Below are positions 1 through 8,025 of a stretch of DNA of 64,000 bases, one piece after another (the stretch's first letter is position 1; the number at the start of each line of letters is the position of its first letter). The stretch comes from VAXT01 sp963728535. Lineage in GTDB: Bacteria > Actinomycetota > Thermoleophilia > Gaiellales > Gaiellaceae. The stretch is from positions 930,001-994,000 of the forward strand of contig CAVSKK010000001.1 in assembly GCA_963728535.1 (NCBI GenBank), written 5' to 3'. The translations under genes were made by a program, and so were the position numbers. Below the pieces are notes generated by a model, which was given only the letters and a program-made list of their open reading frames with translations, made no database searches and was not told where the DNA came from.

Positions 1-388
1 ACCCCGGCTCTGTCAGCGCGTAGGCAGCCAGCCACTCGCCGCTCGCAAGCCGCGGCAGGAAGCGCTGCTTCTGCTCCTCGGTGCCGGCGAGCTTGATCCC
101 GAGCGATCCGAGCTCCTGGACGGCGAGGATGAGACCGGTCGTTGCGCAGACCTTCGAGAGCTCCTCGATCGCAACGAGCACCATGAGCGCGCCGGTTCCC
201 GTGCCGCCGTACTCCTCGTCGTAAGGCAAGCCGAAGAGCTCGTGCTCCTTGAAGAGCTCGACCATGTCCCAGGGGAACTCACCCTGCTTGTCGATCTCGG
301 CCGCGCGTGGAGCAACGCGCTCACGCGTGAGCGTGCGCACGAGGTCGCGGATCTCGCGCTGCTCATCGGTCAGCGGGTCGCTCGGCAC
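1..388 (-). CDS. acyl-CoA dehydrogenase, N-terminal part (cut by window edge)
   Basis: Read on the minus strand from a GTG at 388 (AGGA about 9 bases upstream), the frame stays open to base 1 and gives about 129 residues. It begins VPSDPLTDEQREIRDLV and continues through FGLPYDEEYGGTG, VAIEELSKVCATTG and LPRLASGEWLAAYALTEPG. These are the N-terminal helical domain of acyl-CoA dehydrogenases, ending at the conserved A-x-x-L-T-E-P-x-x-G stretch that lines the FAD and substrate site. Such flavoenzymes introduce the alpha-beta double bond of acyl-CoAs and pass electrons to ETF. The catalytic base and C-terminal domain lie outside the window, so the substrate chain length cannot be read. Confidence 0.88.
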   Translation of the reverse strand, partial: MPSDPLTDEQREIRDLVRTLTRERVAPRAAEIDKQGEFPWDMVELFKEHELFGLPYDEEYGGTGTGALMVLVAIEELSKVCATTGLILAVQELGSLGIKLAGTEEQKQRFLPRLASGEWLAAYALTEPG

Positions 389-398
389 GACCGAGATC

Positions 399-788
399 CT
401 ATGGCTCGAGCTCAGCGCGAAACGCCCGCTCGTCCGCGACGGCGACGAGGAAGACGAGGATTGCGGTACCGAGGCCGGCCGTCAGCATCGTCCCGAGGAT
501 CCAGTCCGTCTGGTCGCTCGTCGACATGAAGCCGATCATCATCAGGGGGAAGTAGACGAGTAGGGCGAAGGCCGCACCGATCGTGAGGCAGTCGGCGACG
601 AGCCTCAGCTTGTTGGCCGCCGATGGGAGCATGAAGTCGGCTTGCGAGACATCCGGGAACGGGTGCAGTGGATGCGTCTTCATGGTGATCGATGCTCGGT
701 CCCAGCCTTTCGGCTCGTCACCGGTCTCCATGAATCCAGCTACGGGAGGATCGGCCCGCTCGTCCTCTGTCGTTTTCTCGTAGGCCAC
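399..788 (-). CDS. small membrane protein, two predicted helices
   Basis: Unrecognised protein of 129 residues. I place the start at a GTG (VAYEKTTEDE); an upstream in-frame start would add a basic leader lacking the character of the rest. The first 65 residues are hydrophilic and acidic. Two hydrophobic segments follow (LTIGAAFALLVYFPLMMIGF, and WILGTMLTAGLGTAILVFLV) and then a short charged tail, suggesting a two-helix inner-membrane protein with a long cytoplasmic N-terminus. It ends 10 bases upstream of the acyl-CoA dehydrogenase start on the same strand, so the two may be co-transcribed. No function can be assigned. Confidence 0.6.
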   Translation of the reverse strand: MAYEKTTEDERADPPVAGFMETGDEPKGWDRASITMKTHPLHPFPDVSQADFMLPSAANKLRLVADCLTIGAAFALLVYFPLMMIGFMSTSDQTDWILGTMLTAGLGTAILVFLVAVADERAFRAELEP

Positions 789-798
789 GTACCAAATT

Positions 799-981
799 CT
801 ACTCGCGAAGCGAATCGACTCTGAGAATCGCGAGCATGCGGTCGATCGAGGCGAGCACCTCACGCGCTCCTTGTCCCGCCTTCGGGTCGTCGAAGGCCAT
901 GCTCAGCTCTTGCGCAAGCCCGCGTAGCGCGGTGAGCCGCGACAGGAGCTCGGCGTGGTCGGCTGCGGAGAGCTGGATCAC
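799..981 (-). CDS. 60-residue helical protein, function unknown
   Basis: Small protein starting VIQLSAADHAELLSRL and ending ILRVDSLRE. It reads as two amphipathic helices with no cysteines and no signal peptide. The GTG start overlaps the stop codon of the VOC protein (shared GTGA), which suggests translational coupling, so it probably belongs to the same operon as the VOC and Rieske-DAO genes. It lies 10 bases before the small membrane protein. The family is not recognised; the coupled position is the main support that it is expressed. Confidence 0.5.
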   Translation of the reverse strand: MIQLSAADHAELLSRLTALRGLAQELSMAFDDPKAGQGAREVLASIDRMLAILRVDSLRE

Positions 982-1331
982 CGGTCGTGGAACACCGCCT
1001 CGACGTTGTTTCCGTCCGGATCGAGAACGAACGCGCCGTAGTAGCCCTCGTGGTAGACGGGCCGCTCGCCAGGCGGGCCGTTGTCGCGGTAACCGGCGTC
1101 CATGGCCGCATGGTGGAACGCATCGACCTCCGCCCGGCTCTTGGCCGGGAACGCGATGTGGACGTTCTGCGCGACGGGTTTGTCGTCCGCGGCGATCGAG
1201 AAGTCGCCCCACTCCACAAACGGCACGGTGTCGTCCTCGTGGGGCTCGAAGCCGAGAGGCGCGAGAACGCACGAGTAGAAGGCCTTGCTCGCCTCGAAAT
1301 CCGAGACGCGGATCGTCACGTGGTCGATCAC
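978..1331 (-). CDS. VOC (glyoxalase/bleomycin-resistance fold) family protein
   Basis: A 117-residue single-domain vicinal-oxygen-chelate protein. It opens with the typical first strand MIDHVTIRVSDFEASKAFY, has a central HIAFPAKSRAEVDAFH helix and ends with GYYGAFVLDPDGNNVEAVFH, the motif carrying the final metal-ligand glutamate. Family members bind a divalent metal and catalyse isomerisation, dioxygenation or drug binding. The substrate cannot be predicted here. Its ATG overlaps the stop of the upstream Rieske-DAO gene (ATGA), and its own stop overlaps the next gene, so the three form a translationally coupled set. Confidence 0.85.
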   Translation of the reverse strand: MIDHVTIRVSDFEASKAFYSCVLAPLGFEPHEDDTVPFVEWGDFSIAADDKPVAQNVHIAFPAKSRAEVDAFHHAAMDAGYRDNGPPGERPVYHEGYYGAFVLDPDGNNVEAVFHDR

Positions 1332-2842
1332 CTGTCGTCGAGGCGCCTCAGCGGCTTCACGGTCGGGCCCTGGATCACCTCGCCCTCACCCGAATAGCGC
1401 GACCCGTGGCAGGGGCAGTCCCAGCTCCGCTCCGCCGCATTCCAGGCCACGTGGCAATAGAGATGCCGACAGACCGGCGAGAGGAGATGCAGCGTCCCGG
1501 CGTCATCACGGTAAGCGGCGCGCTTCCGTCCACGCACGCGCACAATCCCTCCCTCGCCGGCCGCGAGCTCGTCCAGCTCCTTCTCGGCCGGCCTGAAGCG
1601 ATCGATGATCCAGTGCCGGCCGCTGGATGCGTTTCCGCTCACGAAGCGTTTGAACGATGCCTTGGGCGTGAACCGCTTGGCGCCGTACAGATCGGCCCAC
1701 GGATTCTCGCGTCCGAGGATGACATCGGTGAGCAGCATCCCGGCCAGCGTCCCGGACGTCATGCCCCATTTGCTGTAACCCGTGGCTGCGTGAACATGGT
1801 GCGTCGTGCGCCGCAGGCGGCCGATGAACGGCACCCGGTCGACCGACATGTAGTCCTGAGTCGACCAGCGGTATTCGGGAGCCCCGGCCTGAGGCCAGTG
1901 CTCCCGCAAGAAGTCCTCCAGCGCCTGGTAGCGCGCGGACGTGTCGTCCTCCTCGCCCGGCTTGTGGCCCTGGCCGCCGACCTGGATCAGCAGCCGCTCA
2001 CCGTCGCGAATCGTCCGCACGGACCGCGTCGGCGTGCCTGAGTTGATGAACATGCCGTCCGGGGCCAGTGCCTCGCCCAGTGGCGCGGCGACGGCGTAGC
2101 TGCGGTGGGGATGCGCCCTCGCGAAGAAGAATCCACTGTCCTCGAACGGAAGGTGCGTGGCGACGATGACGTCCTTTGCGCGCACGGTGCCGCGATCGGT
2201 CTCCACGACGCACGGGTCGCCGCTGCCGACGCCGGTCGCGATCGTCTGCTCGAAGACATGGCTGCCGTCGCCTGGAATCGACGCCGCGAGGGCCAGCAGG
2301 TACTTGCGTGGATGAAACTGCGCCTGGTTCTCGAGCCGGATCGCTGCCGCCACCCAGTACGGAAGCGGTGTCTTGTCCACGAGCGTGACGGGGAGGCCCG
2401 CCCGCTGCTCCGCATCGAACTCTGCCTTGAGCGCCGCCACTTCCTGGTTCGACCCGGCGTAGACGTAGTTGGCCTTGCGCTCGAAGTCGCACTCGATGCC
2501 GTCCTCCTCGACGAACTGCGCGACCCGCTCCAGGGCAGCCTGGTTCGACTCCGCGTAGACCTGAGCTGCCCCCGCACTGAACTTGTCCTGTAGATAGCCG
2601 TAGAGAGCGCCGTGACCGGCGGTCACTTTCGCTGTCGTGTACCCGGTCGCGCCGCGGACGATCCGCTTCGACTCGAGGAGAGCGACCGTCTTGCCTTCCC
2701 GCTTCAGGAGCGTTGCCGCAGTGATGCCCGTGATGCCGCCACCGATCACGGCGACGTCGACCGAAACATCCTCTTCGAGGCGTGGATAGCTCGTCTCCGG
2801 AGTGGTCTCGACCCAGTAGGAGGGGTTCGGCGCAGCGCTCAC
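1328..2842 (-). CDS. FAD-dependent DAO-family oxidoreductase with C-terminal Rieske domain
   Basis: This 504-residue protein has an N-terminal Rossmann FAD site (DVAVIGGGITGITAATLL, about residues 29-46) and the D-amino-acid-oxidase fold through about residue 410. A Rieske [2Fe-2S] domain follows, with CRH and CPCHG motifs in about the last 60 residues (C-x-H and C-x-x-H ligands). This DAO-Rieske architecture is widespread in bacteria (YhfW-like proteins) and is predicted to oxidise amines or a related substrate with electron transfer through the cluster; the true substrate is unknown. It heads the minus-strand trio with the VOC and 60-aa genes and is divergent from the amidohydrolase, leaving only about 26 bases between starts. 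Confidence 0.9.
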   Translation of the reverse strand: MSAAPNPSYWVETTPETSYPRLEEDVSVDVAVIGGGITGITAATLLKREGKTVALLESKRIVRGATGYTTAKVTAGHGALYGYLQDKFSAGAAQVYAESNQAALERVAQFVEEDGIECDFERKANYVYAGSNQEVAALKAEFDAEQRAGLPVTLVDKTPLPYWVAAAIRLENQAQFHPRKYLLALAASIPGDGSHVFEQTIATGVGSGDPCVVETDRGTVRAKDVIVATHLPFEDSGFFFARAHPHRSYAVAAPLGEALAPDGMFINSGTPTRSVRTIRDGERLLIQVGGQGHKPGEEDDTSARYQALEDFLREHWPQAGAPEYRWSTQDYMSVDRVPFIGRLRRTTHHVHAATGYSKWGMTSGTLAGMLLTDVILGRENPWADLYGAKRFTPKASFKRFVSGNASSGRHWIIDRFRPAEKELDELAAGEGGIVRVRGRKRAAYRDDAGTLHLLSPVCRHLYCHVAWNAAERSWDCPCHGSRYSGEGEVIQGPTVKPLRRLDDR

Positions 2843-2868
2843 GGGGCGGGGAGCCTACAGTCCGATTG

Positions 2869-4410
2869 GTGATCCTCGAGAAGGGCGTCATCCACACGCT
2901 GGAGCCCGCCATGCCGGTCGTGCTCGCTCTTGCAATCGCGGGCGATCGGATCGCCGGCGGGGTCGGCACGCACGAGACTGCGCTTCCCTCGCCGGATCGC
3001 GTCGACCTCGGCGGCCGTTGCGTCCTGCCGGGCTTCAGCGACGCGCACGTGCACTTTCCGACCTGGGCGATCGCGCAGCGCGAGGTGCGCCTCGAGGACA
3101 CGGGCTCGCTGGACGAGGCACTCGCGCGGTTGCGCGAGGCCGTCGGGTCGGTCGAGCCAGGTCGCTGGCTGCGCGGTCGAGGCTGGCGGAGCGGCGACTG
3201 GTCCCCGGTCGTCGAGCCGACGCGCCAGGTGCTGGACGAGGTGACCGGCGAGACGCCGGCCGCGCTCATGGCTCGGGACTACCACTCGCTCTGGCTCAAC
3301 TCGGCCGCGCTTGCCGAGGCAGACGGCGACCTGGAGGTCGAAGGCGGCGTCGTCGAGCTCGATGACAACGGCGAGCCGACCGGAGTGGTGCGCGAGGAGT
3401 CGGCCTGGCAGTTCCGCGACCGGTATCTCCTGGCCACGGACGACGAGTTCGTCGACGCGATGCGCGACGGGCTGACGATCGCTGCAGCACGTGGCGTGAC
3501 CGCGGTTCATGACAAGGACGGTTGGCTGGGCGCGCCCCGGTTCTGGCAGCGCCTCGCTGGCGAGGGCGCGCTAACGCTCCGCGTCTGGCAGTCGCTGCCG
3601 GCCGAGCAGGTCGACCGGCTCGAGGAGCTCGGCCTGTTCTCTGGTATCGGGGACGAGCTGCTGCGCATCGGCTACCTGAAGGTCTTTATGGACGGCACGC
3701 TCGGGTCGCAAACGGCTCGACGCCTCGACGGATCCGGCGTCAAGATCACAAGCCGGGAGGAGCTGGCCGAGATCGTTCGCTCCGGGGTCCGCGCCGGCTG
3801 GCCGGTCGCCGTGCACGCGATCGGCGACCTCGCCAACCGCGAGGCGCTCGATGCGTTCGAGGAGACCCGTGAGGAATGGGCGCCGCTCGGGCTGCGCCAG
3901 CGAATCGAGCACGCCCAGCTTCTGACCGAGGAGGACATGAGCCGCTTCGCCGAGCTCGGCGTCGCCGCCTCCGTTCAGTTCAGCCACGCCCCTTCGGATC
4001 GCGACATCGCCGACCAGATCTGGGCGGGCTCGACCGACCGTGCCTATGCGTATCGATCCCTCGTCGAGTCGGGCGCGGTGGTCGCGAATGGATCGGATGC
4101 GCCGATCGAAGAGCTCGACCCACTGGCCGGCATCCGCGCCGGCGTTCTTCGCTCCCTCGACGAGCGCGATGCCTGGCATCCCGAGCAGGCGGTCACGGTC
4201 GAACAGGCCATCGAAGCGACGATCCTCGCGCCCGCCTGGCTCGCCCGCGACGAGCGACGCCGCGGCAAGCTCGTCCCGGGCTTCCTCGCCGATCTCGTCG
4301 TGCTCGACCGCGACCCGCTCGCGGTCCCGCTCGATGAGCTGCCCGACGTTCAGGTCGTGGCCACCATGCTCGGCGGCCGCTGGGTCCACAACCCTCCGCC
4401 CTGGGACTAG
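2869..4410 (+). CDS. amidohydrolase, YtcJ/Amidohydrolase_3 type
   Basis: About 513 residues of metal-dependent hydrolase fold. FSDAHVHFPTWA carries the HxH metal pair, VHAIGD and EHAQLL give further metal-site histidines, and NGSDAPIEELDPLAGI holds the conserved aspartate. FMDGTLGSQTARR is diagnostic for the YtcJ/NfdA-like subfamily, which hydrolyses N-formyl or cyclic amides. No signal peptide is visible, so it is probably cytoplasmic. I chose GTG 2869 (VILEKGVIHTLE); TTG 2866 is equally possible, while the ATG at 2782 would overlap the divergent gene and add basic, out-of-character residues. The exact substrate is not readable. Confidence 0.9.
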   Translation: MILEKGVIHTLEPAMPVVLALAIAGDRIAGGVGTHETALPSPDRVDLGGRCVLPGFSDAHVHFPTWAIAQREVRLEDTGSLDEALARLREAVGSVEPGRWLRGRGWRSGDWSPVVEPTRQVLDEVTGETPAALMARDYHSLWLNSAALAEADGDLEVEGGVVELDDNGEPTGVVREESAWQFRDRYLLATDDEFVDAMRDGLTIAAARGVTAVHDKDGWLGAPRFWQRLAGEGALTLRVWQSLPAEQVDRLEELGLFSGIGDELLRIGYLKVFMDGTLGSQTARRLDGSGVKITSREELAEIVRSGVRAGWPVAVHAIGDLANREALDAFEETREEWAPLGLRQRIEHAQLLTEEDMSRFAELGVAASVQFSHAPSDRDIADQIWAGSTDRAYAYRSLVESGAVVANGSDAPIEELDPLAGIRAGVLRSLDERDAWHPEQAVTVEQAIEATILAPAWLARDERRRGKLVPGFLADLVVLDRDPLAVPLDELPDVQVVATMLGGRWVHNPPPWD

Positions 4411-4414
4411 CGAC

Positions 4415-5749
4415 CTAACGCAGGTCCGCGAGGGACTTGTAGAGCTCTTTCGCGGTCTCCACGCCGAGGGCGACGTGCTCGACGCGGAAGCGCTCGTTCG
4501 GCGAATGGATGTTCCCCTCCGGCAGGTCGAATCCGGAGAGGATCGTCGGCACGCCCTTTTCCTCCAGCGCCGACATCACCGGCAAGGAGCCGCCGACGCG
4601 GAGCAGAAGCGGACGAGCGCCGATGACCCGCTCGAATGCATCCTGCCCGAGACGGATCGCCGGGTCGTCGGGCGGCACGAGCGCCGCAGGGGCACTCGCC
4701 ATGAGCTCGATCTCGACGTCGGCGCCTTCCGGCACTGCTTCGCGCATGAGGCGCTCCATCTCGGCTGCGATCGCCTTGTCGTCTTGACCCGGCACGAGGC
4801 GGATGGAGACGTTCGCCTCGGCGACCACGGGGAGCACGGTCTTCTGCAAATGCGGCGAGCCGCCCTCGAGGCCGTGCACGTCGACCGCGGGCTCAACCCA
4901 CGTTCGCAGGTAGAGCTCCTCGGCCGCGCGGTCGTCGGCCGGGCGGGCGCCCTGGGCAGCGAGGACCTCGGCGCCGGTGTCGAGCTCGCTCCAACCCGCG
5001 ATCTCCTCGTCGCTTGGCCTGATGATGCCGGCGCGAAGCGGCTCAGGAACGCGCCCCTCGCGGGGCAGCACGGCGGCGAGCACCTGGAGCAGGACATGAG
5101 TCGCGTTCAGCGCCGCACCCCCGAAGATGCCGGAGTGAAGATCGCGCTCGCCGGTCCGCACGCGGACGTTGAAGTAGGCGATCCCCCGTGTGGCGATCTC
5201 GAACACCGGGACACCGGGCTTGAGCAAGTGCCCGTCGAAAATCACGCACGCGTCTCCCCCACGCTCGTCCGCTGCGAGGAACTCGACGATCGACTGACCT
5301 CCCGACTCCTCCTCCCCGTCGCACGCGAATCGGACGTTCACCGGCAGCGAGCCTTCCGCCGCGAGCAGCGCCGCGGCTTTCAACAGGAGGTAGAGCTGGC
5401 CCTTGTCGTCAGCGACGCCTCGCGCGTAGAGCCAGCCGTCCCGCACCGTCGGCTCGAACGGTGGCGTGTCCCAGCCCTCGAGCGGCTCCGGCGGCTGAAC
5501 GTCGAAGTGCCCGTAGGCGATGATCGTCGGAGCAGTGTCGGCGTCCTCGGAGGCGCGGAGCTCGCCGATCACGAGCGGGTGGTTTGCCGTGTCCTGAAGC
5601 TCGGCCTCCCCGCCGGCGGCGCGGATGAAGTCGCGGACCCATTCCCCGGCGCGCCGAACGTCGCCGGCATGCGCGGGGTCAGCGCTGACGCTCGGGATGC
5701 GAAGCAGCTCGAAGAGCTCCTCCATCCAGTCTGCAGGCGGTTCCGCCAC
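4415..5749 (-). CDS. M20/M25/M40 family metallo-dipeptidase
   Basis: A 444-residue di-zinc peptidase. YGHFDVQPPEPLEGW supplies the first metal histidine and the aspartate, GVADDKGQLY the bridging aspartate, and FACDGEEESGGQ the catalytic glutamate pair. SPNERFRVEHV near the C-terminus supplies the last histidine. The dimerisation/lid domain lies between about residues 185 and 340. The relatives are bacterial cytosolic dipeptidases (CNDP-like), which release C-terminal residues from small peptides. It is convergent with the amidohydrolase, the stops being 4 bases apart, and lies 16 bases downstream of the sigma-factor gene. Confidence 0.93.
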   Translation of the reverse strand: MAEPPADWMEELFELLRIPSVSADPAHAGDVRRAGEWVRDFIRAAGGEAELQDTANHPLVIGELRASEDADTAPTIIAYGHFDVQPPEPLEGWDTPPFEPTVRDGWLYARGVADDKGQLYLLLKAAALLAAEGSLPVNVRFACDGEEESGGQSIVEFLAADERGGDACVIFDGHLLKPGVPVFEIATRGIAYFNVRVRTGERDLHSGIFGGAALNATHVLLQVLAAVLPREGRVPEPLRAGIIRPSDEEIAGWSELDTGAEVLAAQGARPADDRAAEELYLRTWVEPAVDVHGLEGGSPHLQKTVLPVVAEANVSIRLVPGQDDKAIAAEMERLMREAVPEGADVEIELMASAPAALVPPDDPAIRLGQDAFERVIGARPLLLRVGGSLPVMSALEEKGVPTILSGFDLPEGNIHSPNERFRVEHVALGVETAKELYKSLADLR

Positions 5750-5765
5750 GACGGCGGAGTCTAAG

Positions 5766-6851
5766 TCAGGCGACTTCGCGAAGTTTCTGACAGTCAGCCA
5801 GCGCGCGGAGCTTCTTCAGGCACTGGTTCTCGATCTGCCGGATCCGCTCGCGGGTGACGTTGAAGGCCCGCCCGACCTCGTCCAGGGTGCGAGGCTGCTC
5901 GCCGTCCAGCCCATAGCGAAGCTCGAGGATCCGCTGCTCCCGAGGCGAGAGCGAGCAGAGAACCTGCTTGAGCGTGTCCCGGCGCAGTGCCTGCTCGGCC
6001 GACTCCTCCGGGAGTGGTGCCAGCTCGTCGGTGAGGAAGTGCCCGAACTCGGACTCTTCGTCGTCGCCGACGGGCTTCTCCAGAGAGACGGGCATCTGCG
6101 AGCTGCGGCGGATCTGCTCGACCTCGTCGGAGCTCAGATCCAGCTCCTTCCCGATCTCGAGCGCGGTCGGCTCCCGGCCCAGCTCGCCGCGGAGCTTCCG
6201 CTCCGAGCGCACGATCTTGTTCAGCTTCTCGACGACGTGCACGGGCATGCGGATCGTCCGCGACTTGTCGGCGAGCGCCCGGGCGACCGCCTGGCGAATC
6301 CACCACGTCGCGTACGTCGAGAACTTGAACCCCTTGCGGTAATCGAACTTCTCGGCCGCGCGCACGAGGCCGATCGTCCCTTCCTGGATGAGATCGAGGA
6401 ACGGGAGACCCTGGTTGCGGTACCGCTTCGCAATCGAGACGACGAGGCGCAGATTCGCTTCGACCATCGCCTGCTTGGCCGAATGGTCGCCGCGCTCGAT
6501 GCGCTTCGCCAGCTCGATCTCCTGCGGCGCGGTCAGAAGGTCGACCTTGCCGATGTCCTTGAGGAAGAGCTGGAGCGCATCCGTCGAGACGTCGGGCGCC
6601 TCGAGGTCGAGCGACTCTTCCTCAGGCTCTTCCTCGATCGGCACGACCTCGATGTGCAGCTCCTCGAGCATGCTGTAGAACTCGTCGATCTGGGCGGCGT
6701 CGAACGAGAGCTCGTCCAGCACGACCGTGATCTCTTCGGCCGTCAGCTTTCCCGCCTGTCGGCCTGCCTGTAGAAGCTCCCACGCCTCTTCCGCCTCGAG
6801 GACGGTCCCCTGTGCTCCAGGACGTGCTACGACTTGCTCCCCTCCGCTCAA
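5766..6851 (-). CDS. rpoD: principal RNA polymerase sigma factor (RpoD/SigA family)
   Basis: About 361 residues. Region 1.1/1.2 is at the N-terminus (EEAWELLQAGRQAGKLTAEE), LFLKDIGKVDLLTAPQEIEL is region 1.2, and LDLIQEGTIGLVRAAEKFDY with FSTYATWWIRQAVARALAD covers regions 2.2-2.4, including the helix that melts the -10 element. RTIRMPVHVVEKLNK begins region 3, and LDEVGRAFNVTRERIRQIEN is the region 4.2 helix-turn-helix for -35. I prefer the TTG start at 6851 because GGGGAGGA lies just upstream. The longer GTG at 6875 has no ribosome site and falls inside a probable -10 hexamer. It would direct most housekeeping transcription. Confidence 0.95.
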   Translation of the reverse strand: MSGGEQVVARPGAQGTVLEAEEAWELLQAGRQAGKLTAEEITVVLDELSFDAAQIDEFYSMLEELHIEVVPIEEEPEEESLDLEAPDVSTDALQLFLKDIGKVDLLTAPQEIELAKRIERGDHSAKQAMVEANLRLVVSIAKRYRNQGLPFLDLIQEGTIGLVRAAEKFDYRKGFKFSTYATWWIRQAVARALADKSRTIRMPVHVVEKLNKIVRSERKLRGELGREPTALEIGKELDLSSDEVEQIRRSSQMPVSLEKPVGDDEESEFGHFLTDELAPLPEESAEQALRRDTLKQVLCSLSPREQRILELRYGLDGEQPRTLDEVGRAFNVTRERIRQIENQCLKKLRALADCQKLREVA

Positions 6852-6873
6852 CTCGGTTCCTCCCCTACTCCCC

Positions 6874-6902
6874 ACCGTAGTTGCGGTCTGCTAAATCGTC
6901 AA
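6874..6902 (-). promoter_or_regulatory. sigma-70 type promoter, proximal to the sigma-factor gene
   Basis: On the minus strand TTGACG (6902-6897), a 17-base spacer and TACGGT (6879-6874) make a near-consensus vegetative promoter. Transcription would begin roughly 15-20 bases before the TTG start at 6851, giving a short leader that contains the GGGGAGGA ribosome site. This is pattern matching only. Confidence 0.45.
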
Positions 6903-6983
6903 CGTGCGTTCTCGCGGCTTTGGTCTGATGGCTGCGGCAGTCTTTCAAACAAGGTCAGTGTTCGTCTATAGGCCGTAAGACCC

Positions 6984-7012
6984 ATCTTGCGGGCAGTAAG
7001 TCCTAGTGTCAA
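6984..7012 (-). promoter_or_regulatory. sigma-70 type promoter, distal, just after the TPR gene
   Basis: On the minus strand a perfect TTGACA (7012-7007) directly follows the TAA stop of the TPR gene. It is separated by 17 bases from CAAGAT (6989-6984). The spacing and -35 are consensus. It would give a leader of about 120 bases ahead of the sigma-factor gene. Together with the proximal site it suggests tandem, possibly autoregulated, promoters. Confidence 0.45.
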
Positions 7013-8002
7013 TTATTTCTTCGGTTCGTTCGCTAGACGGGCCAGGAGGCGCCTTGCTTCCGTCGCTAGTGGAGAGCCAGGATCGTCGGCCTGGGCGAGG
7101 CGAAGCTGGCGCTTGCCCTCGTCCACGGACCCGGGTTGCGCTCTGGCCAGCCAGAGGAGGAGCAGCCCGAGGTGAAAGCGCACCGTCGGCGCCCTGGGGA
7201 AGCGACGGGTCAGCGGCCCGAGACGAGAGAAGGCTTCGGACGGCTGGCTCTTGTCGAAGCGAACGACCGCAGCGGCGACGAGCGCCTCGGGGTCACGCGG
7301 TGCGAGCTTCGCGGCCGCGTCGTATTGCCGCCTCGCGGAGAGCCGGTGACCGAGCCGCTGTAACGCCAACCCGTAGAGAAGCTTTGCGTGAGCGTCGCGC
7401 CGCCGTGCCTCACGCGCCAGAGCCGCGAACTGGGCAGGCGGCGCTAGGTCGCCCAGCCCGGCGGGTGGTCCGAAGGTCGGCACGAAGAACGGCTGGCCCG
7501 GCGGGAAGTTCGGGTGCAGCCAGTCGTCCGCCTGTTGCGCTGAGGCGGAGTCGGGTTGGGCCTCGGCGGCCTCCTGCCACGCCGTGGTGGCCCCTGCGTT
7601 CTGACCCGCCCAGAAATTCGCGAGGCCGAGGTGGAGGAGCACGAGCGAGTCACGCCGGCGCTCTAGGGCCAGGCGCTCGAGCTTCGCCACGCTCATGCTC
7701 GGCCAGGCCGAGAAGGCCGCCCCGATCCGGGCTTCCGGCGATTGGTAGCGGCCGAAGATCCGTCCGGCCGCTCCGCGTCGCTTTTGCGAGTAGAGGCGCT
7801 GGGCACGCCGGAGTGCGCGCGCCTCCGGATCGGCGCGCACGCCGAGGTCGAGGACGAGCGGCGGCGCGCCGGCCAGCGGCCGTTGAGCCTCTTCGGCACC
7901 GCCCTCGTGGTCCCCGGTGACCACGGCCAGGGCAACGGTGCCTCCCGCGGCCAGCGCGGCGGCTGCGCCGGCGATCAAGGTCATGCGGGTGCGAGGGCTC
8001 AT
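7013..8002 (-). CDS. membrane-anchored TPR-like protein
   Basis: A 329-residue protein starting at ATG 8002 (MSPRTRMTLIAGAAAALAAG). It has one N-terminal hydrophobic segment, then a Gly/Glu linker and about 280 residues of helical repeats typical of tetratricopeptide arrays. Repeat-like blocks include LVLLHLGLANFWAGQNAGAT, LYGLALQRLGHRLSARRQYD and TVRFHLGLLLLWLARAQPGS. No catalytic motif is visible, so a scaffold or interaction role outside the membrane is the likely reading. It is divergent from the rhodanese-MoeB gene, leaving about 23 bases between starts. The extended ORF start at 8074 would overlap that gene and is rejected. Confidence 0.8.
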   Translation of the reverse strand: MSPRTRMTLIAGAAAALAAGGTVALAVVTGDHEGGAEEAQRPLAGAPPLVLDLGVRADPEARALRRAQRLYSQKRRGAAGRIFGRYQSPEARIGAAFSAWPSMSVAKLERLALERRRDSLVLLHLGLANFWAGQNAGATTAWQEAAEAQPDSASAQQADDWLHPNFPPGQPFFVPTFGPPAGLGDLAPPAQFAALAREARRRDAHAKLLYGLALQRLGHRLSARRQYDAAAKLAPRDPEALVAAAVVRFDKSQPSEAFSRLGPLTRRFPRAPTVRFHLGLLLLWLARAQPGSVDEGKRQLRLAQADDPGSPLATEARRLLARLANEPKK

Positions 8003-8025
8003 CCGGCCCCGATTATCCTTGGAGC

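Noticed and set aside
836..2041. 401-aa plus-strand ORF
   Set aside because: Antisense to the VOC and Rieske-DAO genes, which carry clear family motifs; composition typical of a shadow frame.
4040..5764. 574-aa plus-strand ORF antisense to the M20 dipeptidase
   Set aside because: Arg/Ser-rich composition with no motif; a shadow of a high-GC gene whose own catalytic motifs are intact on the other strand.
6852..6875. GTG start for the sigma factor
   Set aside because: No ribosome site, and the codon falls in a probable -10 hexamer; TTG 6851 is preceded by GGGGAGGA.
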